From positions 68,469-132,468 of the forward strand of contig JAIEMQ010000041.1 of the NCBI GenBank assembly GCA_019752015.1: 64,000 bases of DNA, given 5' to 3'. Each line of letters opens with the position of its first letter. Within the stretch, counting starts at the first letter, position 1. The DNA is from Cyanobacteriota bacterium (GTDB lineage: Bacteria > Acidobacteriota > Vicinamibacteria > Vicinamibacterales > UBA2999). Positions 29,767 through 38,008 of the stretch are shown here, piece by piece. Position numbers and translations under genes: made by a program. Below the pieces are notes generated by a model. The model saw nothing but the letters and a program-made list of their open reading frames with translations. It searched no databases and had not been told where the DNA came from.

Positions 29767-29885
29767 AAGGTGTGGACGCGCATCCTACCATGAGCGTTAC
29801 TGCCGGCCGCAGCTTCGTCGATGCGGATTGCCTGCGACAAATGGCGGGATGGCGAGCGGACCGGTAGAACTAATCGGCGTCGTCT

Positions 29886-30023
29886 TCACCCCTCATATCC
29901 GAGAACATCCTCGAGCACTTTGATCAAGCGGACGACGATGTCGGCTTCATTCAGGTTTTGATCGCGCGCCGCGACAAGGTGCGGGATGAATTTCTTGAGA
30001 GGCTTACGGACATCGACAGCCAT
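29886..30023 (-). pseudogene. N-terminal fragment resembling type I restriction HsdR-type proteins
   Basis: 45 codons (MAVDVRKPLKKFIPHLVAAR, then DQNLNEADIVVRLIKVLEDVLGYEG) followed by TGA. The NEADxVxRLIKVLEDVLGY segment is typical of the start of HsdR N-terminal-domain proteins found alone or in type I restriction loci. The nuclease motifs that would follow are missing. No methylase or specificity gene is near. The family link is by eye only. Confidence 0.4.
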
Positions 30024-30070
30024 GTAAGTCGTCCCTTCGAGGAGTGACGCAAATTGCTGCAATGTGACGC

Positions 30071-31798
30071 GTGAACCGCGAGCTCTACAGCTCGTTCGAT
30101 ACCGTGAACGTGATCTCCGGCGCCGAGCTTGTGCAAGTGGACGATGACCCCCCGCATTACGAGCGCCGTCTGCGCGACGGCAGCGTCGAAGCGTTTATGT
30201 TGCCTGACCGCGCAGCGACGCTCGCGGCGCGCCGCATCTTCCTGACGGAAGCGACGGATCCGCAAGGCCATACCATCGACTACACCTACGACTCGAGCTT
30301 CCGCCTCGTCGCGGTGACGGATGCCTTGGGCCAAGTCACTGAGTTCGACTACGAGAACACCGCGGATGCGAACCTGCTGACGAAGGTCACCGATCCGTTT
30401 GGTCGCGTCGCGACGCTGGGTTATGACGCCCAAGGCCGATTGAACGGCATCACGGATGCCGCCGGCATGACGTCCACGTTTGCGTACGGTGCGAACGACT
30501 TCATCGTGGCGATGACGACGCCGTACGGCACGACGACGTTCCGGCAGGATAGCGATTCATTCACGCTGAACCGGATGATCGAGGCGACCGATCCGGTCGG
30601 CGGCCGCGAGCGCCTGGAGTTTCATTTCGAAGAGTCGTCGCTCTCAGCGACGGTGACGTCGACCGACGTGCCCACGGGGTTCAGCGCATCCAATGCCAAC
30701 CTGGACATGTGGAACACCTTTTATTGGGACAAGCTGGCGATGGCCCAGTACCCCGGTGACTTGACGAGAGCGGTGATAACCAACTGGATGCTCGCCGTCG
30801 ATTCGGCCTATGGCCACGGCATGGCGGTGCCCGTGCCGCACAGCATCAAGCAGCCGCTCGAAAACCGCGTGTGGTACCGCTACGCCGGGCAGGCCTCGAA
30901 CAACGATCACTCCCTCGGCAGCGTCAGCGCGATTCAACCGGCGACGATTGGCCGCATCCTGGACGACGGCAGCAGCCAGATTACGACCATGACCTACAAC
31001 GCAAAGCGCATGGTTACGTCGCGTATCGATCCGCTCGGTCGCCAGACGAACTACACCTACGCGACGAATGGCATCGATCTGCTGACGGTCGAGCAAGTGC
31101 GCAGCGGCGGCACAGATGTTGTTCAGGCGTACGCCAACTACAACTCACAACACTTGCCCGGCACCATTACGGATGCGGCCGGCCAGGATACCGACGTCAC
31201 ATACAACAGCGCCGGCCAGCCGCTGACCGTGACAAACGCGAAGAACGAGACGACGACGTACACCTATGAAATCGGCACGAACAACCCGCTGACGGTGACG
31301 GGACCGGTGACCGGCGCGACGACGACCTATACCTACGATGCCTATGGCCGCGTCGACAGCGTTGAAGATGCGGACGGCTATATCGTCGTCACTGATTACG
31401 ATAACCTGAATCGCATCTCTCAGCGCACCTACCCGGACGAAACGACGGAGACCTTCACGTTCAGCCGCCTCGATCTGACGGAACAGAAGGATCGCTTGGG
31501 TCGGATCACGCGCCACTTCTATGACGGCTTCGGCCGTCGCATTGCGACGCGTGATCCTGCCGGCCGCACGATCGCGCAGGTCTGGTGCGACTGCGGGGCG
31601 ATGGACGCGCTGGTCGACGCCAACGGCAGCCGCACGCGCTGGGAGCGCGACGTCCAGGGTCGCGTGACGCGGGAGATCCGTGCGGACAATACCACCGACA
31701 CGCTCTACACCTACGATCTCGCGGGCCGCTTGAAAACGATCACCGATCCGAAGGATCAGGTGACGACGCACAGCTACAATCTGGACGACTGGCATTGA
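30071..31798 (+). pseudogene. RHS/YD-repeat protein fragment cut at both ends
   Basis: 575 codons of YD repeats: DPQGHTIDYTYDSSFRLVAVTDALGQVTEFDYE, DPFGRVATLGYDAQGRLNGITDAAGMTSTF, ATTTYTYDAYGRVDSVEDADGYIV and YDGFGRRIATRDPAGRT. Intact RHS proteins are long shells around a C-terminal toxin. Here the signal, N-terminal domains, core-closing region and toxin are all absent. The reading frame is preceded by a stop at 30065-30067. It ends at TGA 31796-31798, which belongs to the left end of an IS-like element, so the gene was interrupted by insertion. Confidence 0.75.
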
Positions 31799-31990
31799 TC
31801 CGTTTCCGTGGACACCTTTTGAAAGGCTGTCCAAATGGCAGAAACGAGAAGCCGGCGGCCTCGCCGGCGCCTTGACGACGAAATCAAAGCCAGTGCGGTT
31901 CGGCTGGTCCTCGACGAAGAGAATCGGTCACCGCGGTGGCCCGGGATCTCGGGCGACCCACGTTGCATAACTGGGTCGAGCAGTCGCTGA
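31796..31990 (+). mobile_element. IS3-type insertion sequence remnant (left end and orfA start)
   Basis: The segment starts TGATCCGTTTCCGTGGACAC, similar in layout to IS3-family left ends, and contains an inverted repeat GGACACCTTT/AAAGGCTGTCC. An ATG at 31835 opens an OrfA-like protein (MAETRSRRPRRRLDDEIKAS, AVRLVLDEE). One base change later the HTH continues in another frame (SVTAVARDLGRPTLHNWVEQ). OrfB and the right end are missing. It is a dead, truncated element. Confidence 0.6.
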
Positions 31991-32017
31991 TCGTGTCACG
32001 GCTGAGGCAGACGCGCC

Positions 32018-32070
32018 GATCCGGTCTGGCGCCAGACGAATTACACCACGACGAATGGCATCGATCTGCC
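32018..32070 (+). pseudogene. Second RHS gene fragment, homologous to 31029-31086
   Basis: GCCAGACGAATTACACC and GACGAATGGCATCGATCTGC repeat almost exactly the stretch at about 31040-31083 of the RHS gene (GCCAGACGAACTACACC..., GACGAATGGCATCGATCTGC), with a 3-nt gap. So RHS sequence resumes on the far side of the IS remnant. The remaining 30 nt to 32102 show nothing further. Confidence 0.6.
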
Positions 32071-32102
32071 GTCAACTGTGAACTCTAGCTATCACTTACA
32101 GG

Positions 32103-35100
32103 CTACTGGCCAGGCCACCGGCCGGGTGTGTAAGGTACGCCCGCCGCTTCCAGTTGCTGCTCAAACTTCTTCAAGTCCGCTTCGAGCGTCCTCAACAGCG
32201 CGACCTGCGCGTTGAGATCGTCGTTCGCAATCGTGTAGTTCATCTGCTGCGTGCCGGTCGGTGCTCCCGCCAGTCCGCGCGAGCCCGCCACTGCGGAATT
32301 CACCCGCGACTGCACCGTCGAGGGCGCGCCTGATTCCGTTCCGCGCAGCGTTTCATCGCCGCGCAGCACGCGCAGAATCGCGAGCACACGCCGATCGAAC
32401 TGCACCGCCTGATCCATCAGCTTGGTGTCAGCGGGTGAATCGACGAGCGCGCGGCGAATCGCCTGTGTCCTCGTGCGCATGTTGTTCGCCTGTTCGAGTG
32501 CGCCGGTCAGCGTGCGCTGCAGCCTCGCGACGTTCTCTTGATACGTCGTTGCCGCGGTGCGTTGCGCGGGCGTCAGTTGCGGCGCCGCCGGATCCGCGGT
32601 CACCGTGATCGTCTGCGCCTCTCCGAGATTCGTGGACACGCCATTCACACGCCGCGACAACGCCACGCGATACGTGCCCGCTGCAACGTATGGACCACCT
32701 CCGGTACCGCCCTGGATCGCCGGCCCATCGTCGTCATCATCGGTGGCTCCACCGCCGCCGCCGCCACCACCGCCGCCTCCACCAAATCCGCCGCCGCCCG
32801 TGGTCGGCGCGATGCCGCGCAGATTCCAGACGTAGCGATGAATGCCGCGGCCGCCTGGGACCGTGAGACGACGGACGACTCGATTCGTGGAGTCAGTAAT
32901 GGTCAGGAAGGTTTGCGGCGCTTCTTCATCCGCTTCGGCGGTGAGCTGCGCCTGCGTCGGATACTGCGTGCCTTCCTTGATTTCGCCGCGCGATGCGAGC
33001 GTGCGCCGCTGGCGCGCCGACTGCGCCGTGTCCTTGATCCAATACGTGAAGATCGCGCCGAGCGGGCGATTGTCCGCCATCCACAGCGACTCGCCCTGCG
33101 AGCCGCGATTTCGCCCGGTCTCCTGCGTTTCGATCACCGCCGCCTTGACCGGGAAAATCAGGCCGTCGCGATCGAACGTCGCCTGCGACAACGTCCGCAG
33201 CGGCGTGTAATCGTCGAGGACGTAGAAGCCGCGTCCGAAGGTCGCGAGCACCAGATCGTTCTCGCGCTCCTGGATCACCATGTCGCGCACGGCGATGGTC
33301 GGCATGTTGCCGCGCATGCGGACCCACTTCTTGCCGCCGTCAACGGTGAAGAACAATCCGAATTCAGTGCCCGCGAACAACACGTTCGGATTGACGTGAT
33401 CTTCCGCGAATGACAACACCGGACCATTCGCCGGCAGGTCGCCGGCAATCGATTCCCACGATCCGCCGCGGTTATTGCTGCGATAGAGATACGGCTTGAA
33501 GTCGCCGTTCTTGGTGTTCTCCCACACGCCGTAGACGACGTTCTCGTCGCTCTTGCCGGCGTAGACGCGATTCACATACACACCGTAGCTGCCGTAATCG
33601 GGCAGCCCGGGCACCTTCTCGCTCCTGCGCCAGTTCGCGCCGGCATCGAGCGAAATCTGCACCAGCCCGTCATCGGTGCCGACGTAGAGCAGGCCTTCGC
33701 GCTTGCGCGACTCGCTGATCGCGGAGATGTTGCCCCACGTCGCCGTCGACTGATGCTGGGCGACCGCTTCCGGCGACCAGATGCGGCCCATCACCGGCAG
33801 CGTGTTGCGATTGGTCTGCCTGGTGAGATCGGGACTGATCGGCTTCCACGTGTTGCCGCGATCGTCGCTGCGGAACAACCGGCTGGCGCCGAAGTAGAGG
33901 CGCGACGGACTGTGCGGGCTGATGATGAACGGCGATTCCCAGTTGAAGCGCAGCGCGTTTTCCCCGCGATCTTCGACCGGCCTGATCTGCACGCGCTCGC
34001 TGGTGCGGCGATCGAGGCGGACCACGCCGCCGTACTGAGATTCGCCGTAGACGATGTTCGGATCGGACGGATCGATGCGCGACACGAAGCCGTCGCCGCC
34101 GGTGACGATGAACCAGTCGTTGTTGGTGTTGGCCTGGCCCTTGGCGCGCGACGGGCCGCCGAGCGTGCTGTTGTCCTGCGTGCCGCCGTAGATGTTGTAG
34201 ATCGGCGACGCGTTGTCGACGTCGACGTTGTAGAACTGCGTCACCGACAGGTTGGCGAAGTGGCGCCACAGGCGTCCGCCGTCCCACGTTTCATACAAGC
34301 CGCCGTCGCAACCCTCGAGCAGGTGATCGGTGTTGTCGGGATCGATCCACACGACGTGATTGTCGACGTGCTTGTTGCGCTCGCCGACGCCGCGGAACGT
34401 GCGGCCGCCGTCGTTCGAGACCTGTGTCTGCACCGACGGCACGTAGAGTTTTTCGGCGACCTTCGGATCGGGATGGATGTTCTCGTAATACATCGGCTGC
34501 GCCTGCACGTTGCCACGGCGCTCCCAGCTGTCGCCGGAATCGTTCGACGCGTAGATCGCGGTGTTCTCCGCGGTCTCGACTTTGGCGTAGATCAATCCCT
34601 TCTGCACCGGCGAAAAGGCGGGCACGATGCGCCCGAGATCGCCGCCCGGCAATCCCGTGCGAATGCGACGCCACGTCGCGCCGCCGTCCGTAGATTTGTG
34701 AATGCCGCTTTCGGGACCGCCGTGAATCAACGTCCACGTGTGACGCCGACGCTGATGCGCCGTCGCGACCAGCACGTCGGGATTGTTCGGATCCATCGCG
34801 ACGTCGCTGATGCCGGTGTTCTCGCTGATGTTGAGAATCTTCGTCCAGTTCGCGCCGCCATCGGTCGTCTTGTAAAGACCGCGATCGCCGCCCGCCGACC
34901 ACAGCGGACCGTAGGCCGCGACGAACACCACTTTCGAATCGCGCGGATCGATCACAATGCGGCCGATGTGCTGCGAGTCCTTCAATCCGAGATTGCGCCA
35001 CGAACGCCCGCCGTCGTCGCTGCGATAGATGCCGTCGCCCCAGCCAACGCTGCGCTGGTTGTTGGCTTCACCGGTGCCGACCCAAATCGTGTTCGGATTG

Positions 35101-35453
35101 TTCTTGTCGATCGTCACCGTGCCGATCGAATACGAGCCCTCGTTCTGGAAGACCGGCGTGAACGTGGTGCCGGCATTCGTCGTCTTCCACACGCCGCCCG
35201 ACGCCACGCCGATGTACCAGGTCTGCTTGTCCTCGGGATGCACCGCGACGACGTTGACGCGGCCGGACATCAGCGCCGGGCCGATGGCGCGCAGGCGCAG
35301 GTCGTTGAAGGTGGCTGAGGCCCAGGGATCCCGGGCAGCGGGGTTGTCGGGCTGCCCGCCCTGAGCGAGAAGCACGCCACTTGTGGCGTGCTTCGAGTCG
35401 AAGGGTGCGGTCAGCGCCGCGGCAATGCCGAGTGCAAAGATGAGTTTCTTCAT
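32103..35453 (-). CDS. Secreted sortilin/VPS10-type beta-propeller protein
   Basis: 1116 residues, ATG 35453. Signal peptide MKKLIFALGIAAALTAP, then an in-frame repeat insertion (residues 18-33). The main part is a ten-bladed VPS10/BNR-type propeller with many Asp-box turns: GGVWKTTNAGTTFTPV, GIYRSDDGGRSWRNLG, GLYKTTDGGANWTKI, GIHKSTDGGATWRRI, ASNDSGDSWERRG, LFRSDDRGNTWKPI and YRSNNRGGSWESI. A glycine run near residues 888-905 links to a C-terminal domain with a helical bundle (residues 985-1110). The family is annotated glycosyl hydrolase or sortilin-like; catalysis is unproven. A TATAAT box at 35464-35469 lies 10 nt before the ATG. Confidence 0.83.
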   Translation of the reverse strand: MKKLIFALGIAAALTAPFDSKHATSGVLLAQGGQPDNPAARDPWASATFNDLRLRAIGPALMSGRVNVVAVHPEDKQTWYIGVASGGVWKTTNAGTTFTPVFQNEGSYSIGTVTIDKNNPNTIWVGTGEANNQRSVGWGDGIYRSDDGGRSWRNLGLKDSQHIGRIVIDPRDSKVVFVAAYGPLWSAGGDRGLYKTTDGGANWTKILNISENTGISDVAMDPNNPDVLVATAHQRRRHTWTLIHGGPESGIHKSTDGGATWRRIRTGLPGGDLGRIVPAFSPVQKGLIYAKVETAENTAIYASNDSGDSWERRGNVQAQPMYYENIHPDPKVAEKLYVPSVQTQVSNDGGRTFRGVGERNKHVDNHVVWIDPDNTDHLLEGCDGGLYETWDGGRLWRHFANLSVTQFYNVDVDNASPIYNIYGGTQDNSTLGGPSRAKGQANTNNDWFIVTGGDGFVSRIDPSDPNIVYGESQYGGVVRLDRRTSERVQIRPVEDRGENALRFNWESPFIISPHSPSRLYFGASRLFRSDDRGNTWKPISPDLTRQTNRNTLPVMGRIWSPEAVAQHQSTATWGNISAISESRKREGLLYVGTDDGLVQISLDAGANWRRSEKVPGLPDYGSYGVYVNRVYAGKSDENVVYGVWENTKNGDFKPYLYRSNNRGGSWESIAGDLPANGPVLSFAEDHVNPNVLFAGTEFGLFFTVDGGKKWVRMRGNMPTIAVRDMVIQERENDLVLATFGRGFYVLDDYTPLRTLSQATFDRDGLIFPVKAAVIETQETGRNRGSQGESLWMADNRPLGAIFTYWIKDTAQSARQRRTLASRGEIKEGTQYPTQAQLTAEADEEAPQTFLTITDSTNRVVRRLTVPGGRGIHRYVWNLRGIAPTTGGGGFGGGGGGGGGGGGATDDDDDGPAIQGGTGGGPYVAAGTYRVALSRRVNGVSTNLGEAQTITVTADPAAPQLTPAQRTAATTYQENVARLQRTLTGALEQANNMRTRTQAIRRALVDSPADTKLMDQAVQFDRRVLAILRVLRGDETLRGTESGAPSTVQSRVNSAVAGSRGLAGAPTGTQQMNYTIANDDLNAQVALLRTLEADLKKFEQQLEAAGVPYTPGRWPGQ
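35359..35404 (-). repeat. Modular palindromic element, copy A (inside the VPS10 gene)
   Basis: Read on the minus strand: CCTTCGACTC (35404-35395), then a 26-nt palindrome GAAGCACGCCAC-AA-GTGGCGTGCTTC (35394-35369, perfect 12-nt arms), then TCGCTCAGGG (35368-35359). It encodes FDSKHATSGVLLAQG in frame, right after the signal peptide. Copies B (35540) and C (49191) share both flanks. Confidence 0.85.
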
Positions 35454-35484
35454 GCGGGCTCAGATTATATTGGGCCTGACCAAC
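35454..35484. promoter_or_regulatory. 31-nt divergent promoter region
   Basis: Only 31 nt separate the start codons of the VPS10 gene (minus) and the NHL gene (plus). The shared AT-rich core GATTATATT gives TATAAT on the minus strand (35464-35469, 10 nt before its ATG) and TATATT on the plus strand (35466-35471, 13 nt before its ATG). No ribosome-binding site fits in either direction, so very short or no leaders are expected. Confidence 0.6.
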
Positions 35485-36300
35485 ATGGGACGAACGCTGT
35501 TACTGATAGCCGTTTTGTTTGCCTCACCGTTATTCGCCTCCTTCGACTCGCCGGTCGCCGTAAGCGGCGACCAGCTCGCTCAGGACAAGCAGGACAAGGG
35601 CGGTGAAGACGAGACCGGCGCGTATGAGGTCGTGCCCAACTGGCCGCAGCCGTGGTCGCCGGCCGGCTACATCTGGGGCTCGCAGCCGGCGGTGTTTGCG
35701 CAATCGCCCGATCGGATTTTCATCGGCGTTCGCGGCGAGATCAAGGCGCCCAATCCGGCGCCGCGCGGCTTCAACGGCTCGTGGGGATCGACCGGGCAGC
35801 GCGCCACAGAGCCGGCGGCCGAGACGCGCAACTGCCTGATCGTCGTCAATCGCGATGGGCACGTGATCGAGTCGTGGACGCAGTGGGACAAGCTGTTCGA
35901 AGGCGGCGGCGCGCCGCACAAGATCCGGATCGATCCCAGCGATCCCGCGAAGCACGTGTGGGTCGTCAACGACGGCAGGCACGCGATTCACAAGTTCACC
36001 AACGACGGCAAGCAGCTGGTGATGACGATCGGGGAGCCCGGTGTGCCGGGCGATGATGCGACGCACTTCGGCACGCCGCAGGATCTCGCGTTTCTTCCGG
36101 ACGGATCGATTCTCGTTGCCGATGGGCTTCGCAACGCGCGGATCGCGAAGTTCGACAAGACCGGCAAGTTCGTGTCGTCGTTCGGGACGCGCGGCAATGC
36201 GCCCGGGCAACTGAGCGGCGTGCACGGCATTGCCGTCAGCAAGGATGGCCTCGTCTCGTGGAAAGCGGCAAGGAAGTCGACCGGTGGAATACCGGCGTGA
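35485..36300 (+). pseudogene. Secreted NHL-repeat protein lacking its 3' part
   Basis: ATG 35485, signal peptide MGRTLLLIAVLFASPLFA, then the modular repeat (copy B) and normal NHL sequence: PAGYIWGSQPAVFAQSPDRIF, DPSDPAKHVWVVNDGRHAIHKF, TPQDLAFLPDGSILVADGLRNARIAKFD and LSGVHGIAVSKDG. At about 36250 the propeller breaks off after four blades and the frame ends in unrelated residues (WKAARKSTGGIPA). About 100-150 residues are missing. DNA just beyond reads as the C-terminus of a different protein, so a deletion fused two genes. Confidence 0.68.
35540..35584 (+). repeat. Modular palindromic element, copy B (inside the NHL gene)
   Basis: CCTTCGACTC (35540-35549), then a 26-nt palindrome GCCGGTCGCCG-TAAG-CGGCGACCAGC (35550-35575, 11-nt arms with one mismatch), then TCGCTCAGG (35576-35584). 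It encodes FDSPVAVSGDQLAQD in frame, directly after the signal peptide. Flanks match copy A while the palindrome sequence is different, though of equal length. Confidence 0.85.
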
Positions 36301-36404
36301 TGACCCGGATCACGCAGCAGATGTATGCGATCGCGCGGCCTGACGCGAAGTGGCAGCCGAAAGTTGCGCCGCCCGCAGCATCCTTACTCACGGAGCCACG
36401 CTGA
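36254..36404 (+). pseudogene. C-terminal fragment of an unidentified protein
   Basis: In the frame ending at TGA 36402-36404 the DNA reads VESGKEVDRWNTGVMTR followed by ITQQMYAIARPDAKWQPKV and a proline-rich tail. Codon use looks genuine, and the stop overlaps the next gene's ATG (TGATG), the sign of an old operon mate of the aldolase-like gene. I do not recognise the family. Confidence 0.45.
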
Positions 36405-37555
36405 TGCATGCTCAGTCCCGTCGTGGATTCGTCCGCTCGCTTGGCGCAGCTGCCGGCATCGGCTGTCTGCCGTATGTTCCCGCAGTCGCCGCCACCGTTG
36501 TCGAACCCGATCGCGTCGTTCACACGTCAGGCGACGGCATCGGCATCACGCCGCGCGCGTACGCGTCGCTGCTGAATCGCCTCTGCGAGAGCAAGCACGT
36601 CGAGGACGACAACTACCTGCTCGGCGGCGAGGTCGAAGCCTTCGAGAAGCACTGGGCGACGCTGCTCGGCAAGGAGACGGCGGTGTTCATGCCGTCGGGC
36701 ACCCTCGCAAATCAGCTCGCGTTGCGCGCGCTGGCAGGCAACAAGCGGCGCGTGATCGTGCCGGAGATGAGTCACGTCTATAACGACACCGGCGATGCGT
36801 GCCAGACGTTATCCGGACTGACCTTGATGCCGCTGGCGCCGGGCCGCGCGACATTCACGGTTGCCGGCATTGAGGCCGTCCTCGCGCGTACCGCGGGCGG
36901 ACGGGTCGCGACCGACGTCGGCGCGATTCTGATCGAGAGTCCGATGCGCCGCTTGTCCGGGGCGATGTTCGACTGGGACGAAGCGAAGCGCATTTCGGCG
37001 TTCGCTCGAAACAAAGGGATCGGCACGCACCTCGACGGCGCGCGCCTGTTCATCGCGTCGGCGTACACCGGTATCACGCCCGCTGAATACGCGGCGCAGT
37101 TCGACACCGTCTACGTCTCGCTCTGGAAGTACTTCAATTGCGGCATCGGCGCGATTCTCGCCGGACCGAAGCGCGTGCTCGACGGCATGTTCCATGTCCG
37201 CCGGATGTTTGGCGGCAACCTCGCAGTGGGATGGAATGCTGCACTCGTCGCGCGCCATTACATGGATGGCTTCGAGTCGAGGCTGAAGAGCGCCGTGCAG
37301 ATCTCGGAAACGTTCTACGCCGCGATCGCAACGCATCCGCGCATCGGCATCGAGCGCATTCCGAACGGCACGAACCTGACGCGCGTGACGTTCAAGAGTG
37401 GCAGCGTTGCCGATGTGGCGAAGAAGCTTGGCGAGCGCGGCATCGCGATGTCGGGGCCGACTGGGCCGGCCACCCTCACTTTCGGTGTCAACGAGACGTG
37501 GAATCGGATGAGTGCCGCGGATCTGATTCGATCCTTCGAATACGCGCTCGCCTGA
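36404..37555 (+). CDS. Tat-exported threonine-aldolase-like PLP enzyme
   Basis: 383 residues from the ATG at 36404. The N-terminus has a twin-arginine signal (SRRGFVRSLGAAAGIGCLPY), unusual for this family, so the folded enzyme is probably exported. Aldolase/beta-eliminating lyase fold type I features: FMPSGTLANQLALRAL, MSHVYNDTGDACQTLSG, HLDGARLFIASAYTG and the Schiff-base region VYVSLWKYFNCGIGAIL, where the lysine is the PLP candidate. The cytosolic enzyme cleaves threonine to glycine and acetaldehyde; the periplasmic substrate here is unknown. Confidence 0.78.
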   Translation: MHAQSRRGFVRSLGAAAGIGCLPYVPAVAATVVEPDRVVHTSGDGIGITPRAYASLLNRLCESKHVEDDNYLLGGEVEAFEKHWATLLGKETAVFMPSGTLANQLALRALAGNKRRVIVPEMSHVYNDTGDACQTLSGLTLMPLAPGRATFTVAGIEAVLARTAGGRVATDVGAILIESPMRRLSGAMFDWDEAKRISAFARNKGIGTHLDGARLFIASAYTGITPAEYAAQFDTVYVSLWKYFNCGIGAILAGPKRVLDGMFHVRRMFGGNLAVGWNAALVARHYMDGFESRLKSAVQISETFYAAIATHPRIGIERIPNGTNLTRVTFKSGSVADVAKKLGERGIAMSGPTGPATLTFGVNETWNRMSAADLIRSFEYALA

Positions 37556-37558
37556 TCG

Positions 37559-37774
37559 CTAGTCCCTGTTCACGGCGCCATCGAGGAGCCGATGGTAGCG
37601 CGCGTCGGTTCGTAGCGCCGTCAGCTCGGGCTCGTTCGCCAGGTCCTTCACGGCATAGCCCGCCTTCAAGGCGCGCTGCAGCGCATCCAGTGCGCGAGCG
37701 CGATCTCCCGACAACTCCGCCACCACCGTCACTCGGTAGTACACTAGGCAGCGTCTTCCAGGAGCAGGTGCCAA
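37559..37774 (-). pseudogene. C-terminal fragment of a TPR/serine-threonine kinase-like protein
   Basis: The tail YRVTVVAELSGDRARALDAL, QRALKAGYAVKDLANEPELT, ALRTDARYHRLL is the standard ending of acidobacterial TPR-containing kinases and sensors (GY...I..EPEL..LR.DPRF..L). Nothing upstream on the minus strand continues it beyond about 37745. Only the 3' end remains. Confidence 0.6.
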
Positions 37775-38008
37775 TGGCGAATGTCATGTGCGCGTTCACC
37801 ATTCCGTCAAGCCAGGCGAGCGGCAAGCTGAGCGGCGGCTTCAGTCGTCCCGCGCTGCCGCCCCGGTAGGTGAACGGCGCGAATGTGTAGATTCTACGAG
37901 CTGACCTTCGTGGCCGAAAACAGTTCGGTGACGCCGGCCATCCAGTGGGCGGAAGATCCGGAGTTCGACACCGGCAACTGATCCGGTTCGGTGCTAGGAT
38001 TCGCCCTC
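37775..38008. other. Spacer with short unresolved open stretches
   Basis: 37883-37981 encodes a 32-residue open frame (MCRFYELTFVAENSSVTPAI and onward to EFDTGN) that looks like the end of a lost gene. 37790-37869 is open on both strands without recognisable product. TAGGAT at 37995-38000 is the likely -10 box of the next gene. No complete gene is seen. Confidence 0.35.
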
